A stretch of DNA of 62,660 nt from Gracilaria domingensis (lineage: Eukaryota > Rhodophyta > Florideophyceae > Gracilariales > Gracilariaceae), in NCBI GenBank assembly GCA_022539475.1, contig VCMS01000200.1:1-62660 (forward strand). Reading direction: 5' to 3'. Shown here one piece after another: positions 1 through 9,960 of the stretch. Within the stretch, counting starts at the first letter, position 1, and the number at the start of each line of letters is the position of its first letter. The translations under genes were made by a program, and so were the position numbers. Under the pieces are notes generated by a model. That model made no database searches. It was not told the DNA's origin and saw only the letters and a list, made by a program, of their open reading frames with translations.

Positions 1-3000
1 TCTTCTGTCGCTTTTGTTCCCGCCCCCGCCTCGTCTCTCCGCGCACTGTCGCCCTTCCTGTGCGCGTTCCTGCCCTCGCCTTCGCGCCCCTCCCGCCCCT
101 TTTCCGCTCTGGTCCCGGCTCGCCCCTTCGCCTTCCTTGCCCTGGCGTGCGTCGGCCCCCCTCCCCCGCCCCGCTGTGCTGCTGCCCTGGCGCCGGCTTT
201 TCGCCGCGACCGCTTGCTCGCCCGCCCGCCGCCTCCTTGCCGCCCGTTTGTCTCCCGCGCCGATCGGTGTTTCCCTTTGCCGCTCGCCTCTGTGTTCTCC
301 TTTCCTCTGCTGCGCTGCATCTCGTTTGCTGGGTTGGGTGCCCTCTGTTCTTCGTACTGGTGCCCGGCTCGCCCTCTTCTCCCCTGGCCGGTCTTTTCCC
401 CCCGTTCTTTGCACTCTCCCTGCTCCTCGGCGCCGCTCCCCTTATCTGCGGGGCCTCCGCCCCCTGCTGTTCCCCCGTTCCTGCGGCCGCATCCTTTTTT
501 TCTCTGGCGCCCCGTTCACCGGTCCCCCGCGCGCTTTGCGGCGTCTGCCGCGCTCTCCTTCGTGCCGCTTTGCTTCCCGCTCTCGGGCGCGCCCCGCCGT
601 GGGTTCTTCTGGTGGCGGTGACCGACCGGCTTGTATCGCTTTTCTTTCTCGTCTGCCTTGTGGCGCCCGCGCCCCGGTTCCGCGCTTTTGCCCTCTGCCG
701 TTGGCGGCGGCGATCCGTTCGGTTTTGTCGCCTCTTCTCGCTCTCCCTCTGCGTCTGATTCCTTTTGCTTCCCGCCCCCCCCGCCCGCCTCCTTCATCTG
801 CCCTGCCCTTTTCGCGACTGTGGCACCCCTTATGCTCTCTTCGCCGTTCTCTTGTGGCGCGCCTCCTCGGGCCGTTGGCCGCCGGGGTCCCGCGTAGTTG
901 TCTCTCTCCCTTCGTCCCCTGCTTTCCCGCCGCTTTCTCCCTTCTTCGCCCTCGCCGCTCGGCCCCTGGTCTCGCCCACAGCGGCCGACACTGCGTCTCT
1001 GCGTCCTGTCGCCGCCGCCGTCCTCTTCCGTCCCTCCGCCCCCGTGGCCCTCTCCTTCCCGCTCTGGCTGCTGCTGTTTCGCTGCCCGGTGTTTGGCTCC
1101 CCCTGTCGGCCATCTGTCCCCTGCTTTGCGCGGCGCTTCTGCCTCGGTTTTTGTGGCGCACTTCACCCGTCCCTCCCTTTGTCCTTCCCCCTCCCGTCTT
1201 CCCCGCTGTTCGGAGCGCGCCCCAGTCCTGCCGGCGATGGCCCGCTTTTCACATTGGCCCCGCGCTCCCTCCCCGCGCGTACTTACCCCGCCCCGTGTGG
1301 CCCGCCCCCCCGTCCCACTGTTGCTGCTTCCCTTTGTCCGCCCCGGCTGCCCCCCTGCCGCGCCCTTCGGGCCCGCGCTCTGTCTTCTGCGTCGGTGCCC
1401 CCCGCTTTTCGCCGTCGCTCTGAGTCCGCTTCCTGCGCCTGGCCGCGGCCGCCCCCTCCGCGCCGTCGTTTCCTCGGTGTGGTCCTGGCCCTCTGGCCTC
1501 TATGGTGCGCCCGTCCCGCCCCCGTTGCCGTCCTTCTCCGGATCCCTCGCTCTCTGTCCGCTCCCTTGGCCCGTCTTGGTTGTCTGCTAGGGTCCTCCCG
1601 TGGCTCGCTCTTTTGCGCCGGTACTTCCTTCGTCGCCCTCCGCCGCCCGCCTCGTCACCCCCGTACGCAGCCGTTCCCGCGGTCCTTCCGGCGTTCAGCC
1701 CGCGCCTCTCCGGCGGGGCCCCTGCCTCCCGCTTCTGCCGCTCTCGCCGCTCGGCGCGTTCCGCCGCCCTCCCCGTCGTGGCGCCCTCCCGTCGTGCGTG
1801 CGGGCCGTGGCCCCTCCCGCCCCCGCCGCCCTCGCCTTCCTCCTGCCGCTCGCGGTGTTCACGTCTGTTTTTTCCTGTCTCGCCGCCCCGCGCCCGGCGA
1901 TCTGCCCGCCCCGGCCTATTCCGGCGTTCCTCGCCCCCGTTCCTCCGTGCCGCGTTTCCCCTTCGCCTCCTGCCCTGCGGCCCCGCTCCTCGCGCCCCCG
2001 CTGCTGTCTCGTTCCAGCCGGCCGGCTTCCTGCCCCCCTGTCGCCCCGCCGTCGCGGTGGGTGGCGGGTCTCCCCACCTTCCCCGGCCCCGCCTCCACGC
2101 CGCCCAGCCTGCTCGGGCGTGCGTGGCTGCGGCTGCCGCGCCCCACCGCACGTGCCCCCGGTCCTTGTCCGGGGTCGTGCGGCTCCCCGCGCCGCTGTCC
2201 CCGCTGCCGCTCCCGCCGCCTCGCCGCGCCCGCCCTCCCTTCTCTCTGCGTGCCTGTTCCCCTAACCCATTCTTCCCGACACAAGGCGCCCCCTTCGTCT
2301 CTCCTCCTTGCTGCCTCCCGTCTCCCGCTCCCGCCACCCTTACCCGTGCCGCCGGACGCCCCGCCTTACCTTTCTGTCCATCGTCACCCAGCTGGCCCTG
2401 TTCCGCTTGGTGGCGCTCGCCGCCTCCCGTTGGCCTTCTCCTGCTGTGTGCCCCTTCTTCGTCGCCCCGGTCTCCCCCTGGCCGCCGTTCCCGCAGGCGG
2501 CTCTGTTTCCGCTGCGGCGCTCCTCCTTCCCCGCCCCCGCCCCGTTTGGTGCTTCCCCGTTCGCGCCATGCCCCATCGCGCTCTTGCGCCGCCCGCCCTT
2601 TGCTGCTCGCGTCCGGGTCCTCTTGCCCCAGCTCCTGGATCTGCCGCCCCCCGCCACCCGGCCGTGGCGGCGCCCGGGCCGCCGAGTCCTGGCGCCCCCC
2701 CCGCCCCGCCCGAGCTCGCCCCCCCGCGCGCCTCCGCGTCCCCCGCGGCCCGCGCCCCTCGCGTTCCGCCCCGCCGTGCTGGTCCCCGCGCCGCCCCTGC
2801 TGCCGCCCGCGCCCTCTCTCCCTGTGACCGCCGCGCCCCGTGCGGTTTCTCGTGCGACCCTGCTTCCTCCGCGCTCTGCTGTGCCGTGCTCTGTGGCGGC
2901 CGATGACAGCTTTTCCCCCTCCCGCCGCCTGCCCGCGTGCCCGGCCATCATTTCTCCCCGCGCCGTTTTGTTCTCCCCTCCGTGCCGTGCCGCCCCGTCC

Positions 3001-3845
3001 CCGGCTGGATCCTGCGGCCCCCCCGCGCTCCCGCGGGCCCCCCCTTTCTGCCTGCGCTCTCGCGCCCCGCCGCCGTGTCCCGCTGTTATTCCCCCCTCTG
3101 CTTCTTAATGTTCCTCGCGCTTCACATCCGCCTCCCTGTCCGCTCCGCCTCTCCGCACCCTTGCGCTCCCAACCGGCCACCCCTTCCACCCTACTCTTCC
3201 CTCATGCGCTAGCCGCTGGCCCGCACTGCCCCCCCGGCTCGCTCTCCCCGCTTTGTCGTCCTGCGGCCCCTCGTAGCGCTGAGCGCCCAGCGCTCTTGCC
3301 TGGATGTCTTCCGCGCCGTCTCTCTCGGCCGCCGCCCTTTCCCCGGTCCTATTCCCCGCTCCTGTCCCCGCTTCCCCTCACCTGGCACTGCACATCCCGT
3401 CTCCGCGCCCGGCCTCCCTCCCCGGACCTCTTCCTTTTTCCTGGCGCCCGTTCTGCCCCGCCGCGCTGCTCCTTTTCTCCTCGACGGTCGCGCTCTGCCA
3501 CGTCGTGTCTGACGCCCGCCTTCCTTGGGGCTGTGGCCCTGCTTCTGGCTCCCCGTGTCCCCCTCCCGCATCTTCCTTCTGTGTAGGCTTGCCGCCTCCT
3601 TCCCCGCGATCCCCCACCCTTGTTCCTTCCAGGTTCCGCTCGTGCCGATCAGATACCACCCCCCCGTCCGCGTCGTCTCTACCCTCGCATCCCTGGCGTT
3701 CTGACCGTCTCTGCCTCTGTGTCGCCACGCGGCTTTGGTGGCTGCTCCGTCGCCGGCTGGTCTGCGCCACCTACAACCCGCCTTGCGTTCCTCGCTCCTG
3801 GCCTACACGGGGTTGCTCTGCGCTCTCTCCCGCTCAGAAGTCCTC
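1..3845. other. A-depleted, C-rich low-complexity tract
   Basis: The + strand is dominated by C, with T and G next, and has about one A per 60 bases or fewer over most of its length; the - strand is therefore nearly free of T. All three stop codons contain both A and T, so long open frames on both strands arise simply from composition. None of the translations shows a recognisable domain; they are Pro/Arg/Ser/Ala-rich on plus and Arg/Gly-rich on minus. I see no tandem unit, LTR or terminal repeat. The tract ends sharply near 3845 where ordinary composition resumes. Its left end lies outside the window. Confidence 0.8.
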
Positions 3846-4414
3846 AGCGGATGGAAGTCGAGCTGCCATGAATTTCAAAAGCCCGAAGGTTCCCAATTGT
3901 TTGACCAGTCACCCTTCAAGAAAGCCAAAGCAAATCTGACGCGCCCCCCCCGGCCCCCCACGCCCTGCCTGCCACGCTCCGCCCTCCCTCGCTCTGGGCC
4001 ATTCGCCTGTTCCGCTTTGGCTCCGCCGCGCCTTCTCTGCGCCGCGCCGTTCGCCGCCCTTCCTACCCGCGCGGATTGGGTGGCTCGCGGCCCGGCGCTT
4101 GCCACGGTCCTGCCACGCGTGCGTCGCGTGGGGGGCCCCGCGCGTCCTTCCGCCGTTCTTGCCTCTGCTTCTTCTCCTTCCGTTCCCGGCCTTTCTCCAC
4201 CTTGGGAGTCAAACAAGTCAAGCGCTGCATATATTAGAGTGACCGCGTAATCCACCTGATTCTCTTTCACAGGCTCTAAGACCGCACATTCTACAGCTTT
4301 CACCGTTCTTTCAAGCTCCAGAGAACTGTCCTTAAGGTCCTGCACATCAGATATGAATAGATCCTGAAGACTGCTTCCCGATGGTCCGGAACTACCCGGA
4401 CCAGCGTATGACAC
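3846..4414 (-). pseudogene. Coding-like segment, probable 3' part of the RAVE gene, with A-depleted insertion
   Basis: Two stretches of ordinary composition (4414-4201 and 3935-3846) flank a 265-bp block made of the same A-poor sequence as 1-3845. The first could encode an acidic helical segment (MSYAGPGSSG..., then ELERTVKAVE...LIYAALDLFD). The second contains AFLKGDWSNNWEPSGF followed by a stop. It lies directly downstream of the Rav1 C-terminal homology on the same strand, so I infer it belongs to that gene or to what remains of it. The reading frame across the block does not join cleanly with the GT-AG borders I chose, so the structure is unresolved. Confidence 0.35.
3936..4200 (-). other. 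Candidate intron or insertion of A-poor sequence
   Basis: Read on the minus strand the block begins CCCAAG|GTGGAG and ends CGCGTCAG|ATTTG, i.e. it has GT and AG borders. Inside, T is almost absent (A almost absent on plus), exactly like the 3.8-kb tract to its left. Removing 265 nt changes the reading frame to one that soon stops, so either the borders are slightly different, or the gene is already broken, or this is an insertion rather than a spliced intron. Confidence 0.4.
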
Positions 4415-4538
4415 TGCCTTCGTTTAGACCGTTCCAACGGTTGCTAGCAGCATCGCACCATGGGTTGTTCCAACATGACGCTTTGAAGACACTCTTCCTA
4501 CCTTCTGACCAGGCGCTTCGCCGTCGGCCCTTATGATA

Positions 4539-7500
4539 TCAAAGCTTACCATGAGCGTGAACTGGACTTCGGTTTCCGAGCAATGTACGAACCGCCTTGC
4601 AACGACATTCCCGCAACACCAACTTCGCAGTCGATGTTCCTCTTATTGGAGGCCGACTGGACAGCGCATTTACGTGAGCCATTGCATGATCAACAGCAGG
4701 AACTGAGCTAGAAAGCACTCTGTCCACATCTGAAAACTCCTTTCCTATCGGTACGTACTTGGCTTGGTTCGCACTTTTCAGCGCTGCTCCGTGCTGGCCA
4801 CTAAACCACTGAGCTAAACTCTTTTCATGATCATCTCTATTTTTCTGCGCCCCAGAGAAAATGCTTTGAACCGTGTTCTGCAGATGTTCCCGGTCCTGAA
4901 TCATGCGAGCGAGAAATACTGCCAATTGATTGTCTTTCATTCGTGACCTGAAAAGGTTGAGTGCGCTTTGTACCTGCGAAGCGAGAAAGAAAAATGCAGC
5001 AGCAATTTCCATTCGATGTTTCGACAGCAAAACAAAGACGTTCTTCCTAGCAGCTAGTTCGTTCTCTTCCGCGCAAGTGACGGGATAAGAACGGAGCCAT
5101 ACGAGAGTTCTTTTGAGCCCTGTATAGAGCAGATAGAGTCCTTCTTCGGCCCGTAACGATGCACCACAAGGCGGCGCCGTCAGGATTGCGGGTAGAGTTA
5201 AAATCAGTTCTTGCAATGCGCTCCGCTAACCGTTTACAACCGGATACCGTGCTCACTCAGCAACCCGGCCCCAAAGCCTTTGCACTGTCCCACAACCTTG
5301 CCCTTTCCCTCGAAAAAGGTTGAGCAAGCAGTACTTTGAGGAAGAAAGAAATCCAGAATTGCGTCAGATGACGACTAATGTACTGCATTTGACACAATTG
5401 AAAGTTGCAAAGAAGTGCCCCTTGAAAGCTCTCTGTAACAAGATGCCAAAACAGCAAACCTTGCGCCAAGAACATCCAAGGAACTTAGCATAGTCCGCAC
5501 TGATGTTATCGCTGTCGCAATAGCCGCCAAGACGCTCTGCTCCGAGCGAGACAAGCCAGCTAAAATCACCCCTCGAAGTCTCGATGCAAGCTTTGACAAA
5601 TCTGGCACGCCGTGCTCATCTTCAGCAAGGTCATCGTTTTCATCAGATTGAAACTCTCTCCCAAACTGAGCTTCCGACTTCTCCATTAATCTGGCGAACA
5701 AATTCTGCGAGCTCTGAATACCAAACGGATTCGCGGAGAAACTGTTCCCATTCATTGCAATGTCCTCTGTTGCAGGCGCACTTTCGCGATCAGAAGTTAG
5801 TGTAGATAAGGATGGAGATGGATCAACAAGGCCACGCCCTGCCCCGTACGACCTTTCCGACGCATTTCGCAAAAGAATGCTGCGAACAAACTCATGAAGG
5901 TCTTCTAGAGAGGACACAAGTGGCCACGCCCGACCTCCGGTTAGTAGTTGAGCAATTAGACTCTTCGCAGCACTGTATCCCGCAGCATTTGAGGTATAGT
6001 TAGCTGATTAAGTATCGTGCTTGGAGACACCTAAATCACAAAGACCTCTCCCTCAGGAAGCCACATAAACGCCCTTACCAATTTGTTTCAACGAGAACTT
6101 TTGAGAACCCAAATGGCCCAGAGAAACTTCATCTGCCTGTAAAAATTTCCCAGGGAGAGCCGAGTTTGCGCCGGTATCGCTGAAAATATCCGTCTCCTCT
6201 CAAAGCATTCAGTGAGAAATTAGTGTCTTGATCAAACCCAATAGAGGAAGTGAGGCCCTGCCGATATGGCTCGTCCTCCTTTTCCCCTGTCAGGGTCGCT
6301 TGGTATTCGACATGCCATGTGACAGCCTCCAACGAGTCGCGGGACCACACCACAGCTATTCCAGACTTGTGCAAGCTCATGATGCGAGAGCCCCCGTACA
6401 GAAATTCGACTTCCTTAACGGCACGCAGAGCCGAGGGCGGTTGAAGATGCGCAAGTTGACGCAACCAGATCACGCTTTCGTCCGCTTCCTCTTCGTCGCT
6501 GTCTTCATCTGCAAAACCATAAGAGGTTGCAATCTCAGATTCACCGGTGATGTAAATGAAAAGGCTGCCTTCCTCTCCACCAGTCACGAAAATAAGATGG
6601 CCAATGTTTGTTAGTTCCCCAGTACTAATACAAGTTACGCAATCGTGCCTGCTGCCGCTAACAAGGACTACGCAAGATTCAAGTTTGAACTCCCTTCGAT
6701 GCCGTCGAACAGCACGCCACAAACAGAGGCGGCCATCTTCCCGAACCCTGAGAACAGCGCACTTGGCTGCAATCCCCAAGTCACCTTTACCCATCGGCAT
6801 TGGGACAGATATCAAATGCGACACGGACTCTACAACACCGCGCGTTCTAGCGCGACACATTGCGATCTGTTTTCCGTACTGGACGTCCTGCCCGGAGGTG
6901 AAATCGGTCTTGCTCACGAAATTGACAAACTGAAAAAAGCGAAAAGACCCATGAGCTGCATCGCACGTAAAGACGCCCATCTCCTATCGGTTGCGCGACG
7001 TGAACTTGATAGGACAGAAAGCGACGGCTGTATGAGGTCCTGGAAGCGCCGCAATGGATGTCAGTGACTCTCATGCGCCAGAAGACACATTTGTGCGCCA
7101 TATGAACACGTCGCCGATGCGACCGCGACTCGCAAGCCACCCATTGCTGCTCAGCATGGTTGACGAGCACGGCTCCGTGGCGACGATGTCCACCACCGTC
7201 GACGTATGCCCAACTCCAACTCGGGACGGCAAACGGCCGGCAAATCAGATGTGAGGCAGATATCGTAGCGCGCGAGAAAGGGAATGCCCTGCCGGACGGC
7301 CAGGACGAAGATGTCGACCAGGTTGGGCGGTTCCGGCGGTTCCGAACTACGCAAGCGGCGCTCTCTGTTCGAAATGGCATACGACTTGACCAAGCCAATC
7401 TTCTGCTTGGAGGAGGTGGTAAGAGAAATGGGCGCCACCGCCTTCATAGCCGCCACAGCAACATCACGCAACGGGAAAACCGGCGGGTGAGCCTCAAAGT

Positions 7501-8709
7501 CGATCTCGGCCTCGAGGCCATTCATAGGGTCGCCATTCGCGTGTTCAAGGCGTGCAAACTCGGCGCGTGGACGCTCATCAAGTCCGCGAACCCTCCACGC
7601 ACAGGCGTCACCGCCCGCGATGCGCAAAACCCAGTGATAGCAGGGGCTGAGATTGGGCGCCGGTCCTTCCGCCAGAAAGGGATGCGAAGCATTGGTGGCC
7701 ATTGCATCGCCCTCGTCATCGGCCACGCCGCCGCCGCCGCCCCACGACAGAAAGGCGGCGCCCGCGCGCGGAGTTCGCTCTACGTCCGGGATGCGCGCAA
7801 CCTCCTCGATCCACAACTCGGGGCCGACGGATAGCGTTTCCGGCTCGTTGTACGGTTTGTTGCGCGTGGAGTCGCGCACTCAAATGCGGATGGTGCCGTC
7901 TCGGTCTGCGGTGACGAGCGCCTGGTTGCCGCCGCCGCGCTGCTTCCAGTCGAGGTTGGAGATGCCCGAGCGGCCGTGCACAATCTCGGCGCACGGCGCG
8001 TGCGAGAGGCTGGTGGCGATGGCAAACACGTAAAAGATGCGCGCGTAGAGGCAGGAGACGGCGATGTAGGAGGCGTCGGGCGACATGGCAGCGAGCGCGA
8101 GCGGCAACGTGGGGATGTGCTGGCGCGGGACGTTGACGTGGGCGTTGTAGCGCACAGGGCGATACTCAAAGGCGTGCTTCCACACGAAGATGGAGTCGGC
8201 GACGGCGTACAGCATATCGCCCGCGGCGCTCCACGACAGCGACAGGATGGAGTCAGTGACGGGCGCCGGCAGCTGCTCGGGCGCGATGGTCACCTCCAGG
8301 CGGTGGCAGTCGTACACAAAGCGCAGCTCGCGCTCCGAGGGCAACCAGCCGTCGTACACGACGACGCAGTCGCCAAACGCTACGGCCAGCGCGGCGTCGT
8401 GCGCGCGAAACGCGAGCGCGCTGACGACGCGCGGCGGGGCGCGCAGGCGGCGCAGCGCGTGCAGATCGGAGCCGCGTGCGACGACGACCTCGTTGGCGGC
8501 GGCGTACGCGACGAGCAGCACGTCGCGGAATAGCAGCGCGTCCAGGCAGCCCGATGCGACGTGACGGCTGGCGGCAGGTGCTGCGCGACGGAGAGGCCGC
8601 GCGGCGGCGGACGCAGCCCGGCGGCGAAGCGCTCGTCGTCCGCGTGCTCGCTGTGCGCCGCAGCGCTCAGCGGCGATAGGTAGGGTGGCGGCCGCTGCGC
8701 CGGCGCCAT
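4539..8709 (-). pseudogene. RAVE/rabconnectin-3 (Rav1/DmX-like) gene, broken
   Basis: RAVE subunit Rav1/DmX proteins regulate V-ATPase assembly on endomembranes. The probable start is ATG at 8709 (MAPAQRPPPYLSPL...). 8560-7150 encodes WD40-like repeats (SILSLSWSAAGDMLYAVADSIFVWKH; GISNLDWKQ...DRDGTIRI); 6980-6129 encodes more beta-propeller sequence (AVLRVREDGRLCLWRAV, SGIAVVWSRDSLEAVTW). 5475-4539 matches the Rav1 C-terminal domain (AARKNVFVLLSKHRMEIAAA, then FFFLASQVQSALNLF, KDNQLAVFLARMI). Disruptions: a frameshift near 8556; an in-frame TGA at 7880-7882 where a WD40 repeat expects Trp; another TGA at 5257-5259, also at a probable Trp; further frame changes near 7150, 6130 and 5050. Some breaks could be introns: a GTAAGC donor lies at about 4545. 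The promoter-proximal half is far more GC-rich than the rest. Pseudogene is the best reading; consensus errors are the alternative. Confidence 0.7.
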
Positions 8710-8888
8710 GGTGCTGCTGCCGCGCGCGCAGATCGCTGCCGCGCGCGAGCGCCGCTCTTTGCGCCGTCACTTTGCGGCGCCGCGCGCCACTGACAGCCGC
8801 GCCGGCTGTAAGGCCGCCTCTCGCTTTAGCGCCAAGCACAAAGCGCAACGTGTGCGCGTCCGCGCGTTAGCGCACCGGCGGGCGGCGC
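8710..8888. promoter_or_regulatory. Putative bidirectional promoter between RAVE and RAD9-like genes
   Basis: The minus-strand RAVE start (8709) and the plus-strand RAD9 start (8889) are only 179 bp apart and point away from each other, so both 5' ends must share this interval. It is very GC-rich, with GCGCGC runs and no clear TATA box. GC content declines in both directions into the two genes. Confidence 0.45.
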
Positions 8889-9960
8889 ATGGATCTGCAC
8901 GTCTCGGATGCGGCGTGCGTGCGGGCGCTGGCGCGCATCTTCCACGCCGCCGCCAAGCTGGGCGAGTTTGCACAGCTGACGCCGACGGCGTCGGCGCTCG
9001 GGCTGCGCATGCTCAACGCGTCGCAGATCGCGTTCGCGTCCTTCCAGCTGCGCGCCGCCTTCTTCTCGCAGCGCCGCCTGCCGCCGGCCACGCCGCCGTA
9101 CAAGCTGCCCACGCGCGCGCTGCTGCCACCGCTGCGCTCGACGGCGTCCGTGTCGTCGCTGCGCATCCGCGCCGCCGCCGACTCGCTCCACTTCGTCGTG
9201 CACGCGCGCTCCGGCATGTGCAAGCAGTTCCGCCTGCCGCTCGTCTACGGCCGCGTCAGCACCGTGTTGCCGCAGCACCCGCGCTAAAGTTTGCCCTGCA
9301 GTTCGCGCCTTTTTCTCGACATTCTCATCAACTTTCACGTCAAGCTGCAGGAAATTACGCTCGTGCCCACCTCCAATGCGCTCAAGCTTACCTCCTTCGT
9401 CAACGACGACCCATCGCACGTCATTCTGAGCACCGAGATGGCCGTCTCATCTTCCGAGCTTGAGCATTACAACTTTCTGTCGCACCAGCCCGCGCTCATC
9501 ATTCCCTGCCGCTCTCCGCGCACGGCGCTCGACTTTTGCGATCCATTCAAAACCCCCATCACTATCGACTTCACGCAGCCGGGCAACCCGCTGTCCCTCA
9601 CCTTCGACAGCTCCAACCTTGACGATCAAATGCTCTTCTACACCCAGATCGTGTTTGCCACCAGACAGGAGCAATCCGATAACCCTCAGCAATCGCGAGG
9701 CGCTGCCACCCAGCTGCCTGCCATAAATGAGTCCACGCAGCTAGCGTGCCACCTTCGCACAGCGATCAAATCACCACGACAATTCGCCAGCCCATCACGA
9801 GCCACTGGCTGCAGCAGCCGTCTTCTCATTCTAGACACACCACCGCACACCAATCTTCGTCCTCTGCCTACGTGTCCACCTCACAGTCACAACCAAATCA
9901 AAACGCCTACATGGAAACGCACAACCCATCCGCTCCGACTGAACCCAATTGCTTCAGTCT
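8889..9960 (+). pseudogene. RAD9: RAD9-like checkpoint clamp subunit, broken by one in-frame TAA
   Basis: RAD9 is a PCNA-like subunit of the 9-1-1 DNA-damage checkpoint clamp. The frame starts MDLHVSDAACVRALARIFHA and has the expected first PCNA-fold half (LGLRMLNASQIAFASFQLRAA; then LRSTASVSSLRIRAAADSL and VVHARSGMCKQFRLPL). After TAA at 9285-9287 the same frame goes on into the second half (LFLDILINFHVKLQEITLV, VILSTEMAVSSSELEHYNF, then FCDPFKTPITIDFTQPG, PLSLTFDSSNLDD). The tail after about 9690 is Ser/Thr/Gln-rich, as RAD9 tails are. The stop falls in the inter-domain region; a CAA to TAA change would explain it. At about 9960 the sequence passes with no spacer into an unrelated cyclic-nucleotide-binding domain, so the RAD9 3' end is probably missing. 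Confidence 0.75.

Noticed and set aside
14..3586. Very long open frames on both strands (up to about 700 codons)
   Set aside because: Stop codons need both A and T; the tract lacks A on plus and T on minus. The translations are low-complexity Pro/Arg/Ser/Gly without domains.
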